Shown here: positions 12,401 to 23,400 of the stretch, piece after piece
Numbering within the stretch: the first letter of the stretch is position 1
Layout of the letters: every line of letters begins with the position of its first letter
Notes under the pieces: model-generated
Told to the model about the DNA's origin: nothing
The model's database searches: none
Seen by the model: the letters and a program-made list of their open reading frames with translations, nothing else
Translations under genes and position numbers: made by a program
DNA from: Branchiostoma floridae
Lineage: Eukaryota; Chordata; Leptocardii; Amphioxiformes; Branchiostomatidae
DNA length: 64,000 bases
Reading direction: 5' to 3'
Assembly (NCBI RefSeq): GCF_000003815.2
Contig: NC_049996.1
Location: forward strand, 11,448,856-11,512,855

Positions 12401-15400
12401 AGTCGGCGTACAAGGTCCACCTGGCCGACCCGGGCCTCAGGGACCGTCTGGACCACCAGGTGCGAAACGTGTCTTACCTTTCATCTTTCTACTGATCCTT
12501 GGGGATGTCCTTGTGTTGTCAGGTTCTAATGCTGTATGAGACCCTTAGGGTTTCTTTGTACGATGTGAGATAGGTCATCAATTTTAACAGGTTGCTATTG
12601 TCTTATTTGCTATGCATCCCTAGTTACACTAACATTGTTACATGGTTGCTGAGCCAATATGTATGTGTATGATATATCATCTATGTCCCGTGATCTTTGT
12701 ATAACAGGTTTCCCTGGACCGAAAGGGGAATTCGGCCCGTCGGGACCAGCCGGTAAGTCTGTGTTCTCGATCTTTTGCAGTTTTTGTTGTATCCTGTTGC
12801 TTGTTTTCTTATAAATATTCTTTTTTTTTCCGCCAGCATATATCTGCCATCGACGTAAGATTATACTTAAAATATCTGCGATTTTTCAGGTCCTCCTGGC
12901 CCATCGGGGCTCGGATTCCCTGGCCCTCCTGGGCCCCCTGGTCCTGCGGGTAAGTAGTACTATGAGATATACTCCATTTTTGGCGACGCCTCAGGGATGG
13001 AGGCATTTTTACAGTATTACGATCGCTGCACGCCCCAGGGAATTGCTTCTAAAATTGCCTTTCCTGTGGACGAATTTTGAAGGAGCTGGGATGTCTATTC
13101 TTTCATTGTGATTCGTTTTGTTGTAATAGCTATCTGGCGATATCTTGTAACCAAGCTCTTCTTAGCTCGAAACTTTCATAGATTATATTCATTTCAATTC
13201 TGGAAAGCATGTAGTCTCAATAGTATGGATCTAGTCTCTACCAGACTCCGGATCGCTGGAAAAATCGTAGAAATGGAATGAATAGAGGAGTAAGCCGGCC
13301 AGAGAAATATAGCTGGGTAGGGAACAGCACGCGATCCACGGATCCTAGGATCGCGAGCTGTTCCCTGGCCGGTTATATTCCTCTCTATTTGTTCCATTTC
13401 TACGATTTTTCCAGCGATCCGGAGTCTGGTAGAGACTAGTATGGATCATAGACTGACGATTTTGGTATTGATGCCCTTGCTTTCATACCAGGTTCTCGAG
13501 GACCTCCTGGAGGTGCAGGGTTTCCAGGTAAGAAACGGCGTTGAGCATTATTTGTCATTCGTTATCTTGGATTATCTTTCTAGTTACCAAAGCTTAAGTG
13601 TAACTAGCAATCAATCGTTTCAATGCAATACACGTCTTAAAACGTATAATGCTAATACAATGCAATAGTATGCTATGAGGTTACCAGTACATTTTGTATG
13701 AGTGTCGATGTCTCTAATAAATCCAGTTACCTCCATACATATGAACATTCAATAATCGCCACTCTATCAAATCAATTCATCAGACGTTTGATGTTCCATA
13801 ATGTTCTTGTCGTGTTGTGCTGTTTTTTTTATAGTTTACATACGTATAACAATTCTATTATTATTCTATCAAAATATGAAGTATTCCTCCTAACATGTGA
13901 TGATTGGTGATACAGGCACAAAAGGAGAACCTGGTTTAGGATTCCCCGGACCATCCGGTTTCCCAGGTACATACTTATGTTTAGGATTTATCCATATGCG
14001 TTACTTTCTTTACAAAGAAATGGTTACAATGTTTTTAATGTTATATAGAATTGTGTCATATTGAATTTCATGAAATATTGCCTAAGTTCATAGTAGGAGA
14101 GAGTAGTTTATCTGACAAAACTGCGTGAATGCTATTCAGCACCAATTGCAAAACAATTCCCTAGTGTGATTGTTGTGCAGCACCGAGGACAAAGCTTATT
14201 TCATAGTGTGAATTCTCTTCAGCACCGAGGACAAACCTGTTCGGTTGTTACCATTACGCTTTAAATGTGCAGCAAGTACATTATCAAAATACATCAATAC
14301 ATTTGTGATTTTTATCTTCTAGGTCCCCAGGGAGATCGAGGGCCGCCAGGACCATCAGGATCGGACGGTAATGTATCATACATCAATTAATATCGTGATA
14401 GTTATTGACTTCTCGTAAGTTATCCGGGCCAAGTATGCTGATCTGCATGGATTTGCATTATGCCTATTGTGGTATATGGAGAATTCCAGATAATAGTTTC
14501 AACACATTACATTTGGCAGAAGTCGAATCACAACAAATATTCTAGATATACCAAAGGGTTACCATGGCAAGAAAAGTTAGATTTACATAAAGCAATACTT
14601 GCCTGGGCACGCAAATGGCTACTTTAGGCATTTATAGCGACAGATACATCCAGGAATTCTATACTGTTTCCATGTATTGCTCAAAGTTACCCTTACCAGA
14701 TTTACCCGGTGTATAAAAAAATCATATTTGATAAATCCCGATTTACGTGCAGTGTATGTCTCGCCATTTTCTCCCTGAACACATTACTGTGTGCACCACA
14801 GGCGAGGGAGGGTACAGGACATTCAACCTGATGACGCGGCACAGTCAGACCACCATGGTGCCGCAGTGCCTGCCGGGGATGACCAAGATGTGGGAGGGGT
14901 ACAGTCTGCTGCATGGGGAAGGGAACGAGAGAGCTCATGGACAGGACCTCGGTAGAAAAGCAATCATCACAAACATTTGAAAAAGATCACAATAGTTTTA
15001 TCGCGTTTGAACTAGTATCTTTTGTCATCATGTTTCCTAATTGCAACACAGTTGCTCGCAACGTCCTGAGTCGCCAGTATCTATAAGAAGTCGTTGACAT
15101 TCTTCCTCTTTGCTATCAGGGTTTCTGTAAGCGTTATTGTGACTTCTCGCTGCTAGATGGCGCAGCGGCAAGGAGAATGCGGTCCCAATCGTGTCTATCT
15201 AAGTTTGTATCATTGACATCGAAATTCAAGTTTTCTTAAAACACACAGCCAAATTCTTCCTCTTTGCTATCAAGTTTTCTGTAAGCGTTATAGTGACTTC
15301 TTGCCGCTAGGTGGCGCAACGGCAAGGAGAATGCGGTCCCAAACGTGGCTGAGTCTGTATTGTTGACATCGATATTCTTAACAGGTACTGCCGGCTCCTG

Positions 15401-16902
15401 TGTGAAGACATTCGCCCCCATGCCGTTCATGTTCTGTGACATCAACTTCCAATGTCACTACGCCACCCGTGACGACAAGACCTACTGGCTATCCACCATC
15501 TCCACTCGGGCTGAAATCCCTCCTAGCCCGGTCCAAGGCACCGACGTCCTGCGGTTCATCTCCCGGTGCGTGGTGTGCGAGGTCCCGTCTACCGTCATGG
15601 CGTTCCACAGCCAGGGTCCCGACATTCCCGACTGCCCCCTCCCCACACGGGACCATAGGTGGGAGTCTATCTGGGAAGGATTCAGCTTCTTCATGGTACG
15701 CCCTTCTTTTATTACTTCCGTTGCCAAGGCTTAGCAGCAAAGGTGTTAGATCTCTTGATAGAATCAGAGTTGAATCACATGCACTGAAAAGCATTGGGAC
15801 GTCATGATGGCAAATTGCAATGAGCAATGCTTTAATCAATTTCCCTTGTACCTGCTATCCTCAAATTATACCCAAATGTTTATAAAACCATGACTGCCTT
15901 CACAAATCATATCTATTGACACAAGATCGACACATAACTTAAATCTTTGAAGTACATTGATAGTTACTTTTTTTAAAGAGTGAAAGCTGAAGGCTATGCT
16001 ACGATGAGTAAAACAACTCAATTGTTCGTACTTAATTATTCGTTAATCGGGAAGAAATAAGACGTTAATGGAAAATGAAATTAGTGGCGAGGAGATTACC
16101 GTACATTCTGTGAAATTGTTGATTTTGTACATTATTTCTTGCCATATCAACTTCCATATTCAGAATCGGAATGTAAATATTGCAACTGGTTAACGTTGTC
16201 TTCTTCCCCAGCACACGGCTGCCGGAGAGGGCAGCGGTCAGATCTTCTCCAGCCCCGGCAGCTGTCTGGAGAGGTTCCGCCCCGCCCCCTTCATCGAGTG
16301 TCACGGAGCGCGGGGCACCTGCGGCTTCTTCGCCAACAAGTTCAGCTTCTGGCTGGCGTCTGTTCCAAGGTATCTGATTTTACTTCATTCAGTGTATTCG
16401 AGGCTAATGTCATCAACATCATATACTAGTATTAGACGAACTGCATGCAAAAAAGGAATGGATCAAATACATGGTCTATGGAGAGATTACTCGAGAAGGC
16501 GGTAACCCGAGAAACCTCGATGGCTTCCAGAGTCACTCCTGGAACGTCAAGAGAAGAAGAAGGGAGAAGAAGAAGATAACTGTCACATGGTTTCAGTGTT
16601 TTAGCCTTATAAACTTGATTCCATACATCACGTACATGTATCTCCTGCCTGTTTCTCTGTGGTAACGAAATTGTTTTTCGTGTTCTAGAAATTACAACCC
16701 TGACCAGAACAGGGACCCGTACGAGCCTCAGGACGGGCCGTGCGAGGAGATGATCCGCACACAGCAGGCCCGTACGGAGATGGAGAGGATGGTCGGCCGG
16801 TGCCGCGTCTGTATGCTGATAAACGACGAGATCGAGGCGTCTATAAGAGAGACCGGGCCTCTGTTGCCGGGAGTGTATGACCCTAGGCAGCCGCTAGGCT
16901 GA
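1..16902 (+). CDS. EGF-collagen-NC1 protein (short-chain collagen IV-like), 5' end outside window
   Basis: Secreted extracellular-matrix protein read across about 32 exons. Exon spans: 1-72, 590-730, 1163-1333, 1829-1969, 2406-2546, 2749-2904, 3508-about 3660, 4247-4390, 5504-5580, 6181-6240, 7294-7410, 7773-7799, 8114-8221, 8671-8706, 8921-8965, 9156-9174, 9324-9356, 10118-10255, 10643-10678, 11073-11108, 11442-11477, 11574-11618, 12385-12459, 12708-12752, 12890-12949, 13492-13527, 13916-13966, 14323-14367, 14802-14951, 15385-15695, 16212-16369, 16689-16902. All junctions are AG/GT and in phase except the donor near 3660. Order: repeated EGF-like modules, Cys-rich linker, about 330 residues of Gly-X-Y, then a two-lobed collagen IV NC1 domain ending in TGA. 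The helix is far shorter than the roughly 1400 residues of collagen IV, which fits the invertebrate spongin short-chain collagen-related family. EGF modules in front of such a chain are not something I know from that family. No signal peptide is visible because the start lies upstream. Confidence 0.88.
1392..1741 (+). mobile_element. tRNA-derived SINE with TATC/TTTC tail
   Basis: A box A-like block (GTAGCTCGAAAGGTAG) is followed about 45 bp later by a box B-like GGTTCAATCC. An unrelated body follows, ending in a (TATC)n then (TTTC)n microsatellite. This is the layout of a tRNA-derived SINE. A related copy with the same GGTTCAATCCTGGGTAGGG block lies in inverted orientation near 41.6 kb. It sits in the intron between two EGF exons. 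It does not fold as a functional tRNA. Confidence 0.55.
2046..2370. other. GC-rich intronic block, probable dispersed repeat
   Basis: A 300-bp GC-rich stretch with a T-run and repeated CCGG-containing words interrupts the otherwise AT-rich EGF introns. I see no coding sequence or clear terminal repeats in it, so assignment to a repeat family is only a suggestion from its composition. Confidence 0.2.
3343..3458. repeat. Hexanucleotide microsatellite (TAGATG)n
   Basis: About 19 near-perfect copies of the 6-bp unit, with one early AAATG variant. It ends 50 bp before the acceptor of the EGF exon at 3508. Open frames in it on both strands are artefacts of the repeat. Confidence 0.95.
4497..4585 (+). 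pseudogene. Decayed EGF-like exon with the cysteines lost
   Basis: In the same frame and spacing as the functional EGF exons this stretch reads [18 protein letters not shown] and then [12 protein letters not shown]. Aligned to the family, five successive cysteines read Phe, Arg, Tyr, Ser and His. The first four are single-base changes from TGY (TTC, CGT, TAT, TCT). The expected acceptor (ttacag or tttcag before CTGTT) now reads gtttg, and no donor like those of the other modules follows. It is therefore a relic copy of the module, probably not spliced in. Confidence 0.7.
5504..6240 (+). CDS. Linker exons between EGF repeats and triple helix
   Basis: Exon 5504-5580 enters in phase 1 from the last EGF exon and leaves in phase 0. 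It encodes a polar Gly/Pro-rich linker ([20 protein letters not shown]). Exon 6181-6240 (phase 0 on both sides) encodes [20 protein letters not shown], with four cysteines just before the first Gly-X-Y exon. Such a knot may register or cross-link the chains at the N-terminal end of the helix; that role is inferred. A long GAT/AAT trinucleotide repeat ends about 30 bp before the acceptor at 6181. Confidence 0.75.
5846..6150. repeat. GAT/AAT trinucleotide repeat tract
   Basis: About 300 bp of interspersed GAT, AAT and GGT triplets, imperfect throughout, ending 30 bp before the Cys-rich linker exon. It gives long artefactual open frames on both strands. Confidence 0.9.
7294..14367 (+). CDS. Collagen triple-helix exons (18 exons, about 330 residues Gly-X-Y)
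   Basis: Eighteen short exons carry continuous Gly-X-Y. Sizes are 117, 27, 108, 36, 45, 19, 33, 138, 36, 36, 36, 45, 75, 45, 60, 36, 51 and 45 bp. The first five begin with a whole Gly codon (phase 0). From the exon at 9156 onwards the Gly codon is split G|GN (phase 1). Small imperfections occur, such as [30 protein letters not shown] and a Cys in MPGLC. These resemble the interruptions typical of collagen IV-type chains and give flexibility. The repeat runs directly into the NC1 domain. Confidence 0.88.
8430..8536. mobile_element. Foldback MITE (107 bp hairpin)
   Basis: The two halves are near-perfect reverse complements. CCTGGAATCCAGCC at the left pairs with GGCTGGATTCCAGG at the right. 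The match continues inward through the TTAG/CTAA and CAGAGGTCGCTAC/GTAGCGATCTCTG blocks to a short loop. It is non-coding and lies in a collagen intron. Confidence 0.75.
9384..9447. repeat. (TA)n microsatellite
   Basis: About 60 bp of alternating TA with a single G interruption, in the intron after the exon at 9324-9356. Confidence 0.9.
10278..10480. mobile_element. Dispersed foldback element, copy 1
   Basis: Contains ACTCAAGCATCTGGATATGG, then a GAAACGGTCAG block, its reverse complement (CTGACCGTTTC...ATATCCAG), and a tail ending TTACCTGGATGTCTAACC. Two further, partly degenerate copies of the family occur at about 22144-22262 and 22412-22495. Because the first half and its complement pair, the copy forms a long hairpin. 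It is non-coding. Confidence 0.6.
11726..12113. mobile_element. TIR element (388 bp) with 5-bp target duplication
   Basis: Left end CAGGGTTCTCCCCAGA and right end TCTGGGGAGAACCCTG are perfect inverted repeats. They are flanked by TATGA on both sides (11721-11725 and 12114-12118). It has no transposase frame, so it is a non-autonomous DNA transposon. It sits in the collagen intron between 11618 and 12385. Confidence 0.8.
13231..13439. mobile_element. MITE (209 bp) with perfect 7-bp target duplication
   Basis: Terminal inverted repeats begin CTAGTCTCTACCAGACTCCG and continue through the ATCGTAGAAATGG block on both sides. TATGGAT flanks both ends (13224-13230 and 13440-13446). It inserted only 45 bp upstream of the exon at 13492. 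A diverged relative lies at about 57186-57471. Confidence 0.85.
14802..16902 (+). CDS. Collagen IV-type NC1 (C4) domain exons
   Basis: Four exons (14802-14951, 15385-15695, 16212-16369, 16689-16902) encode two tandem C4 lobes. Diagnostic pieces are [36 protein letters not shown] and FISRCVVCE in lobe 1, and [25 protein letters not shown] and GRCRVCM in lobe 2. In collagen IV this domain trimerises the chains and joins protomers into hexamers. Lobe 1 has the six expected cysteines. Lobe 2 has a seventh (DGPCEEM). The Met-rich loop after TYWLST and the Lys-containing loop after FSFWLAS, which form the sulfilimine bond in collagen IV, are replaced by sequences without Met and without Lys. Stop codon TGA at 16900-16902. 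Confidence 0.9.
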
Positions 16903-18450
16903 AATAACGTGTAACTCTCTCGTACACCTTTGTAATCATAATTAGGATGACGAGGGATTGGTAAGCCAGTTTTAGCATGAAAGTAAATCTGTTTTTGGTA
17001 AATGACGGTATAGATAAAAACTGAACTTTGAAGACCAACGCTTTGAAGGATAGGGACTTACTCAAAGTTTCAACAGAGACGGGGGGCGACACATGTTATC
17101 TGGCACTTGCGACCCGTTGCTGCAGTCACCAGTTTCTAACGCCAGGTCCCAGATTTAGCAGTAGATGGATTCGTTTCGTTAAAAGTGCATGTTGCCTTGT
17201 TGCCGTATCAATTCTTCTAAGTGTTGCTTTTTGAAAGTTCAGTGTTTATTCATAATACAGGTTTGTTCACTGGATTGCAGTGATTTTTCTCTCATATAGT
17301 GTTCCTTCACACATTACCTATCATAGTGATACCATTAACGTTCAAGTTAGTGTATAAAAATAGTATGATAAGTTCCTTAGGACAAGTGGTGCTATTAACC
17401 ATCATGTTATTAACTTTCAAGCTATACTAGTACTCTGAAAAAAGTGTGACTGAAGACACAAGAACACAATATATACAACTAACACACAAGAAAACACAAG
17501 AACAGAATAAACACAACTAACACACAAGAAAATAGTCTTTCACAAGTACAATATTACCTCCTAGTACAACCTAGTATGGTCTTAATCGCATTTACACCTA
17601 GCATCCTAAATATGTAAGTCAGCGTTCTTAGGTCTAAAAGAAAGAGTGCTATTGAACTTCTGCCTGGTGACTAACCTACCAAGATTAGCATAAATACTAT
17701 CGCTTATTCTTACACAAAACCGTAATTTCACAATAATGCGGGATCAGACATGTCCAAAAATATGTCCCACTACTGTATTCCAATACATTATGTGCCACGA
17801 GCCACTGCACTGGGTATTACAATGGTCTCTGAACGAATAAGTGAATGAACACGAAAACATGTTTGATTATCTTTCTGAGCATTTCTAATGAATTCCCCCG
17901 TTTTATAAAAACGCGACATGGTGCTCATAGTAGCTTCTTGGTACATAAACATACGACCAAGCTGGTTTTATAGTTTTCATCGTAAACATACTCGTAGTCA
18001 GCTAGTGAACGTTTTTTTCAAGCTTGTGTTGTACCTTGTCTATTCGTATGATTTTCTTTGCAAAAGTAATAAAGTGATGTTTGCTGTATTTGATGACACA
18101 CGGATTAAACATATATACTTTGCAAGTGTGTTTATTTTAGTTTGTTGCATGTAAGTGTGTAACTCGTAATGCTTCTTTCTTCATTTTATTGCGGATTCTT
18201 GTAAATTTCCATGATTATAATTTAATTTCATGACCAGTCTGTACAACAGTCAGTTATACGTAACCGCAATGTTCCATAAGCAAAATTAAATCGAAGCCAT
18301 CCATGACAGAAAGCAAATAAAGACAAAAAAATCAACGAAAAGTTGATAGTAATTTGAACTGAACAATAATATGCTTGAAGAAGGCAGATAACAGTAATTT
18401 TGGAGGAAAGACGGGAGTCTCAATCCGCTAAAAGGTTAATAACAGGTCTT
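16903..18450. other. 3' flank of the collagen gene, no gene seen
   Basis: AT-rich sequence holding the presumed 3' UTR. An AATAAA near 17505 and another near 18068 are possible polyadenylation signals. I see no convincing coding exon here. Confidence 0.5.
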
Positions 18451-18798
18451 GGTGCTGATCCAAATTCACATACAGGGAATAGGCCTGTCCTTGGTGCTGA
18501 TCCAAATTCACATACAGGGAACAGGCCTGTCCTTGGTGCTGATCCAAATTCACATACAGGGAACAGGCCTGTCCTTGGTGCTGATCCACATTCACATACA
18601 GGGAACAGACCTGTCCTTGGTGCTGATCCACATTCACATACAGGGAACATGCCTGTCATTGGTGCTGATCCCCATTCACATACAGGGAACATGCCTGTCC
18701 TTGGTGCTGATCCACATTCACATACATGGAACAGGCCTGTCCTTGGTGCTGATCCACATTCACACACAGGGAAAAGGCCTGTCCTTGGTGCTTAACCC
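18451..18798. repeat. 42-bp minisatellite, eight full units
   Basis: Unit starts at 18451, 18493, 18535, 18577, 18619, 18661, 18703 and 18745, with a partial ninth from 18787. The unit contains GGTGCTGATCC, TTCACATACAGGGAA and AGGCCTGTCCTT. Because 42 is a multiple of three, several frames on both strands stay open (for example GADPNSHTGNRPVL per unit). I do not regard these frames as genes. One isolated unit-like block recurs at about 37008-37036 in inverted orientation. Confidence 0.93.
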
Positions 18799-19205
18799 CT
18801 ATTCAACCATTCAAACACACACACACACATGAATGCACACAGAGACTATTGGGTCAGAGGACGAGGAGACTCAGCTATAGTAGGTTTGGATAGCAGGTTA
18901 CACACACGTAAAGTTTTTAGGCGGCCATGCTTTTCTAGGGGCCGAGTGCTGTCTTAGAATTCCAAGGAAATGGGTCAGTCAGGATTAGTTTGTTGATAGT
19001 TTTTACGTAGTCTTAAGAAAGCACACACCACTAGAGGTGGACAAAGAAACTCTGTTAAGACCAACAAAATCCCAACCGCTGAGCCGATGATTTCACAATC
19101 AGTCCATCGAAAAATCTGTTGAGTGAGTCTGATTGGTCCTCGCATATAAACTGATTAATTAGCAACAGGTGGCGCGCATTGCGCAATGCGGCATGGCAAG
19201 CCAAG

Positions 19206-19286
19206 ATGGCGACAGTCTTGGACACCGAAGTGAGAAAGCCGTCAAACTTCCGCAGTTTTCAGGCGTTCTCTCCTCCGTTTTGGGCG
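19206..19286 (+). CDS. Possible first coding exon, orphan
   Basis: ATG in a good context (ccaagATGGCG) opens a 27-codon frame starting MATVLDTEVRKPSNF and ending at a consensus donor (GCG|gtaagc, phase 0). I could not identify a partner exon downstream on the plus strand, and I do not recognise the peptide. It might be the first exon of a gene continuing elsewhere, or part of a repeat. Confidence 0.25.
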
Positions 19287-20428
19287 GTAAGCAGTGCGTA
19301 ACCTTGTTTGTCATATTCCCGTGGTCATTTTGAGTTTCATTTGATGGAGAATGTGAGGTAAAATTGTGAGAAAATGAACGAATTTTCTTTAGCACTATAT
19401 GGTATACGAATTTACATGTGCTCGGTTGCCTATAAAACCCGGACTGGACCGAACGAAACGGGACGCGTGAAAATCGCATCACTCAGAGACTGAAGAAAAC
19501 ATGCCGTACATTATTATTTATCATACATTGTTTATTTCCATTTTCTGTCCGGCCATTTTTCCACTGTACATAACGTTAAAACAGCTATATGAGTCATGTC
19601 AATAATACAAAAAGTAATAAGTTTATTGCAAGTCCTTGCCCCAAGGTAAACGTCTAATGCATTGCAGGACCGAAGTAGTTAATGAAGAGAAGTATAACAT
19701 AGACTATTCTAATTCAATTAGTTACCCTGAAATTTAACTAGTAAGGTTTAATTTCTTTCTTCAATAACAACTAAGATACTAGTACATATTACACCATGGG
19801 GAGCCACCACCTCAAATTTTATAACATAAACACCAAAACAGACAAAACATTACAAATATTCATTTTTCCCCTGTACCGTTCCCCAGTAAAATGCACTGCC
19901 TGGCATGGTTGGACTGGTGGGTACCAGTACAAAATTGTTTTTTGTTTGTTTGACTGGTCCAGAAAAAAGGGACTTTAAAACCCAGTGGACCAGATTTTGG
20001 AACAATTTGAAAATGAACTAATTATACCACCAAGCGTTCATGTGTTTTGAGGCTTTTCGGCCCAAGAAAATAACAAGTGCAAAGTTGAGGAGAGTTGACA
20101 GTTTCTACAGTCAAACTTGGTCAAAATAAACAGAGGCAGTAGTATTGTTTACATGAAGATAGGATTACTAATATGCCAATAGGAGTCAATACTCCATGAA
20201 ATAGATTCCTTTGTAGGGAAATGGACCTTTGTTTTGAATATTGCCTATTCAAAAGTTTTTGCAGACAATTACTGATTTGGACTAGGTTTAGCTCCGAACC
20301 AGTAAACCAGTAAAAGGCCTGTAGGTATTACCTACCAGTTTTTTAGAATAGGTATAGTATAAGCTACACACACACACACACTGTTATGATAGAATGTTAT
20401 CACCTATTCCTTTGGCATCATACAAAAA
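19287..20428. other. Intergenic AT-rich stretch
   Basis: No exon was recognised on either strand. It contains a short (CA)n run near 20365-20382 and the presumed 3' UTR of the minus-strand gene that ends at 20429. Confidence 0.4.
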
Positions 20429-23400
20429 CTAGCTAACAGTAAGCTTCAATATGTGATGTTTGACGAAGCCTGCACTCACTCCTTTCTTCACGTGTCTCCT
20501 CCTGATCACCTCTACAACCTTGTCTAGTTCCTCAGGGTTATCGAAATACCGCTGCAAGTTGTTCTCTACTAGATGTTCCTTGTCAGGGTCCAGCTGAGCC
20601 CTGAGGCCAGGCAGCTGGTCTAACAGTGGGGTGGTAGTGACAGTTGTGACAGTAGTGGTCACAGTAACAGTAGTGGTACTGGTGGGGGTACTTGTGGTAT
20701 GGGTTACAACAGTGGTACTGGTCATGGTGGTAGGGGTAGGGGTAGGGTCGGCAGCTTGGGCCTTGATTGTTCGCCAGCGTTCGTTGACCTCCTCCTGCAT
20801 TTGCACCTTGGTCATGCTCTGCACTGCCTCCTCCTCCCCAATGCTGTTCCACAGCTGTTTGTACTGTTTTTCCTTGTCTGTGGTGGAGTCTGTAATGCAT
20901 TGGAAATTAATACTAATCAATATTTTTCTGAAGTCTGATGGATTTCAGTACATCTCTGATATTCTAGTTAGTCTCTGTCTTCAGTAAGGCTTTAATAATG
21001 AGGTCAAAATTTAGAATGATATAGAAGATGTCAAATAATGCTTCTAGTCAAAGAGACACTACTGCTTTGCAGCCGCAAGGATCAGGAGTGAGCACTCAAC
21101 TGAACAAAGGCTTTGATAACAACCAGCAGAGAGAAAGGTATGTGCCAGTATGTGTACGAACATGTTGTGTCTCCTTGTTTTCATGGCAACCTTTGCAGAA
21201 TGTGCTTTGTAAACATATCCCAACCAATAAGGGAATTTTGTCTGTGCTCTTTCAAGGGTATCTTGTTATTAGCAATGTATTCTCCAAGCAGAGGTAAGGC
21301 CCCGGATTGTTTTGGACATCTTTTAGGCATTTTTTTATCGGGCTTTCCATTTAATCATGTTTTCTTACTATCCTCCAGCCAAAAGAAAACCTGATAAAAT
21401 GCCAAAAGATGACTAACAAACAAGAGCCTAACCTCTGCTAGGAGAGTTAGCATACATTACTGTAGCTTGGTCACAGAGTGATATGTACAGATGAGTAATG
21501 ATGATAAGAAGAAGTGTAAATCTACTCACTTGCAATGTCATCCTGGCTGTATACATGGAATTTTGGCATTGAAGAAGTACATGTCCACTTCCTTTTCTTG
21601 GTGAATATAGGGTATAACTCTGGGGGTGGATCACTGCTGCTTGGCAATGGGGGTTTACCGACCATACTGGGCGGGGGAGATTCACTGCAGTTGTTGGCCA
21701 TGGGTGGGACTCGCTGGGATTTAGCCTCTAAGTGATGCACATTGGGGTGTTTGGGATTAAAATACTGAGATTGAACAGGGGTACTAGGTAGGAAGGATTC
21801 ACAAGAAGTTGTATCCATGGCCAGGGGAGAATCACTAGGGATACTGGCTATAGGTGGGGGAGATTCACTGGTGGTGCTGGATAGGGTGGGGGTGTCCTTG
21901 GGGTGTGCCCATTCCATCTGTATGGGATCAATATAAAATGTACCTTAAATCTTAACTTCAATCAACGCATCAGCTTTATCAAGACTAACCACTAGTACTA
22001 GTAGCCAGAATGATGTTAGTTATTCTTTGTTTCTTCGATTTCTCCTTAAGTTACATTTCTGGAAAACATTGTAATGTCTTTGTACTTAGTGGTATACATT
22101 GTGGTGTAAGCAAAAACTACTTTACAACTTACGCCAAAAATAGTTACTCAAGCAACTGGATATGGTTTTGAAACGGTCAGACGTTTCGGAAAGAATCCAC
22201 TTTCCTTCGTCAGTGACACTGAAAGTATCTTATTACCTGGATGTCTAACCTACATCGACGTACTTTACAACTTGGCTGTCTCTTATTTCATAGGTCATAT
22301 TTTAAATTCTTGAATAGCAAAATTAGAAACTCACCCTCAGAAAGCATAAGCCTGAAGCATGCAAGATCTCCTGAAATTAAGAAATCAAAGATGACATTTT
22401 TACATAAATAGCAGTTACTCGAGCAATTGGATATATTCTGAAAACAGTCAGACGTGTCAGGCATCATCCACTACCCTTTGTAAATGATACTGAGCAAGAT
22501 CTGTTGAAGGCTGGTTTGTTTTGTTAAACACAAGCTAGCTATCTTGTATGACACTTCAAATTTAATTGAAACAAGTGCTTTCGAAAAAAGCTGGCCTTCG
22601 CTAATTCAAATTTGTTGATAAAATCGTACTGAATACATTTAAACTAAATATGAGTTTAAAACAAACAGTTTAATCAAATACATTTGTATTACTGCTACTG
22701 CTACAGCACTGTACTAGTAGCTGTTCCCTTATTTCTGTATAGTCAAAATGTATGTCAATCATGACATTAACGATAAACAGAGAAGACATTGACATTAAGT
22801 TAACACTTATTGAATCTGAGTCCGACCGACACCTGCTCCGAAATCAGCCGCTAGTTGACGGGGGGACTTGCCGTTCGCGGAATGCCGAATGACCAACGTC
22901 GATGCTTGTCCCTCGGGAGTCGAAGCTTTCGACATCGTACGTCTGAGTCAAAACTGACAGACATTTGCTTGGTTCTCTTGTCTTTCATACAGTTAGAATT
23001 GTCTGAACACGAAGTCAGCGCCGCCATTTTTCTTTGTTCCTCGATCTGACTTTTCTGTGCTTGGGTCACAGCGCGAGTCTCCGGCAACTTTACCAATCGA
23101 ATAGACAAATCGTGTAAATGCCGCTAGTTGCCGGCAAAGTTAGACGTTCAATTACTACTGATCAGAAGTTCATAATCATTTCTAAGCATCAAAACGCTAC
23201 AAAAACTTTCATTTATTCACGAAGGCTAAAGATCCTAAAGTGGTTTGATTTGTCTGCATGCGCCATTTTTTTATGCCGAGATGGTCACGTCGAAATAAAA
23301 TTTTCTCAACGTTTTCTCAACAAAAATCCAACTTAGTCTAGTTCTCACATAAATAATGTTCATTTAATTGATTTTAATCGTTTTTATACCAAATCACCGT

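Noticed and set aside
15436-15839. Overlapping long frames on both strands
   Set aside because: Shadows of the NC1 exon 15385-15695, which is in a different frame and has the family motifs.
18400-18832. Repetitive protein of 127-131 codons, and a CRISPR-like look
   Set aside because: Units are contiguous 42-mers without spacers, open in several frames on both strands; this is a minisatellite.
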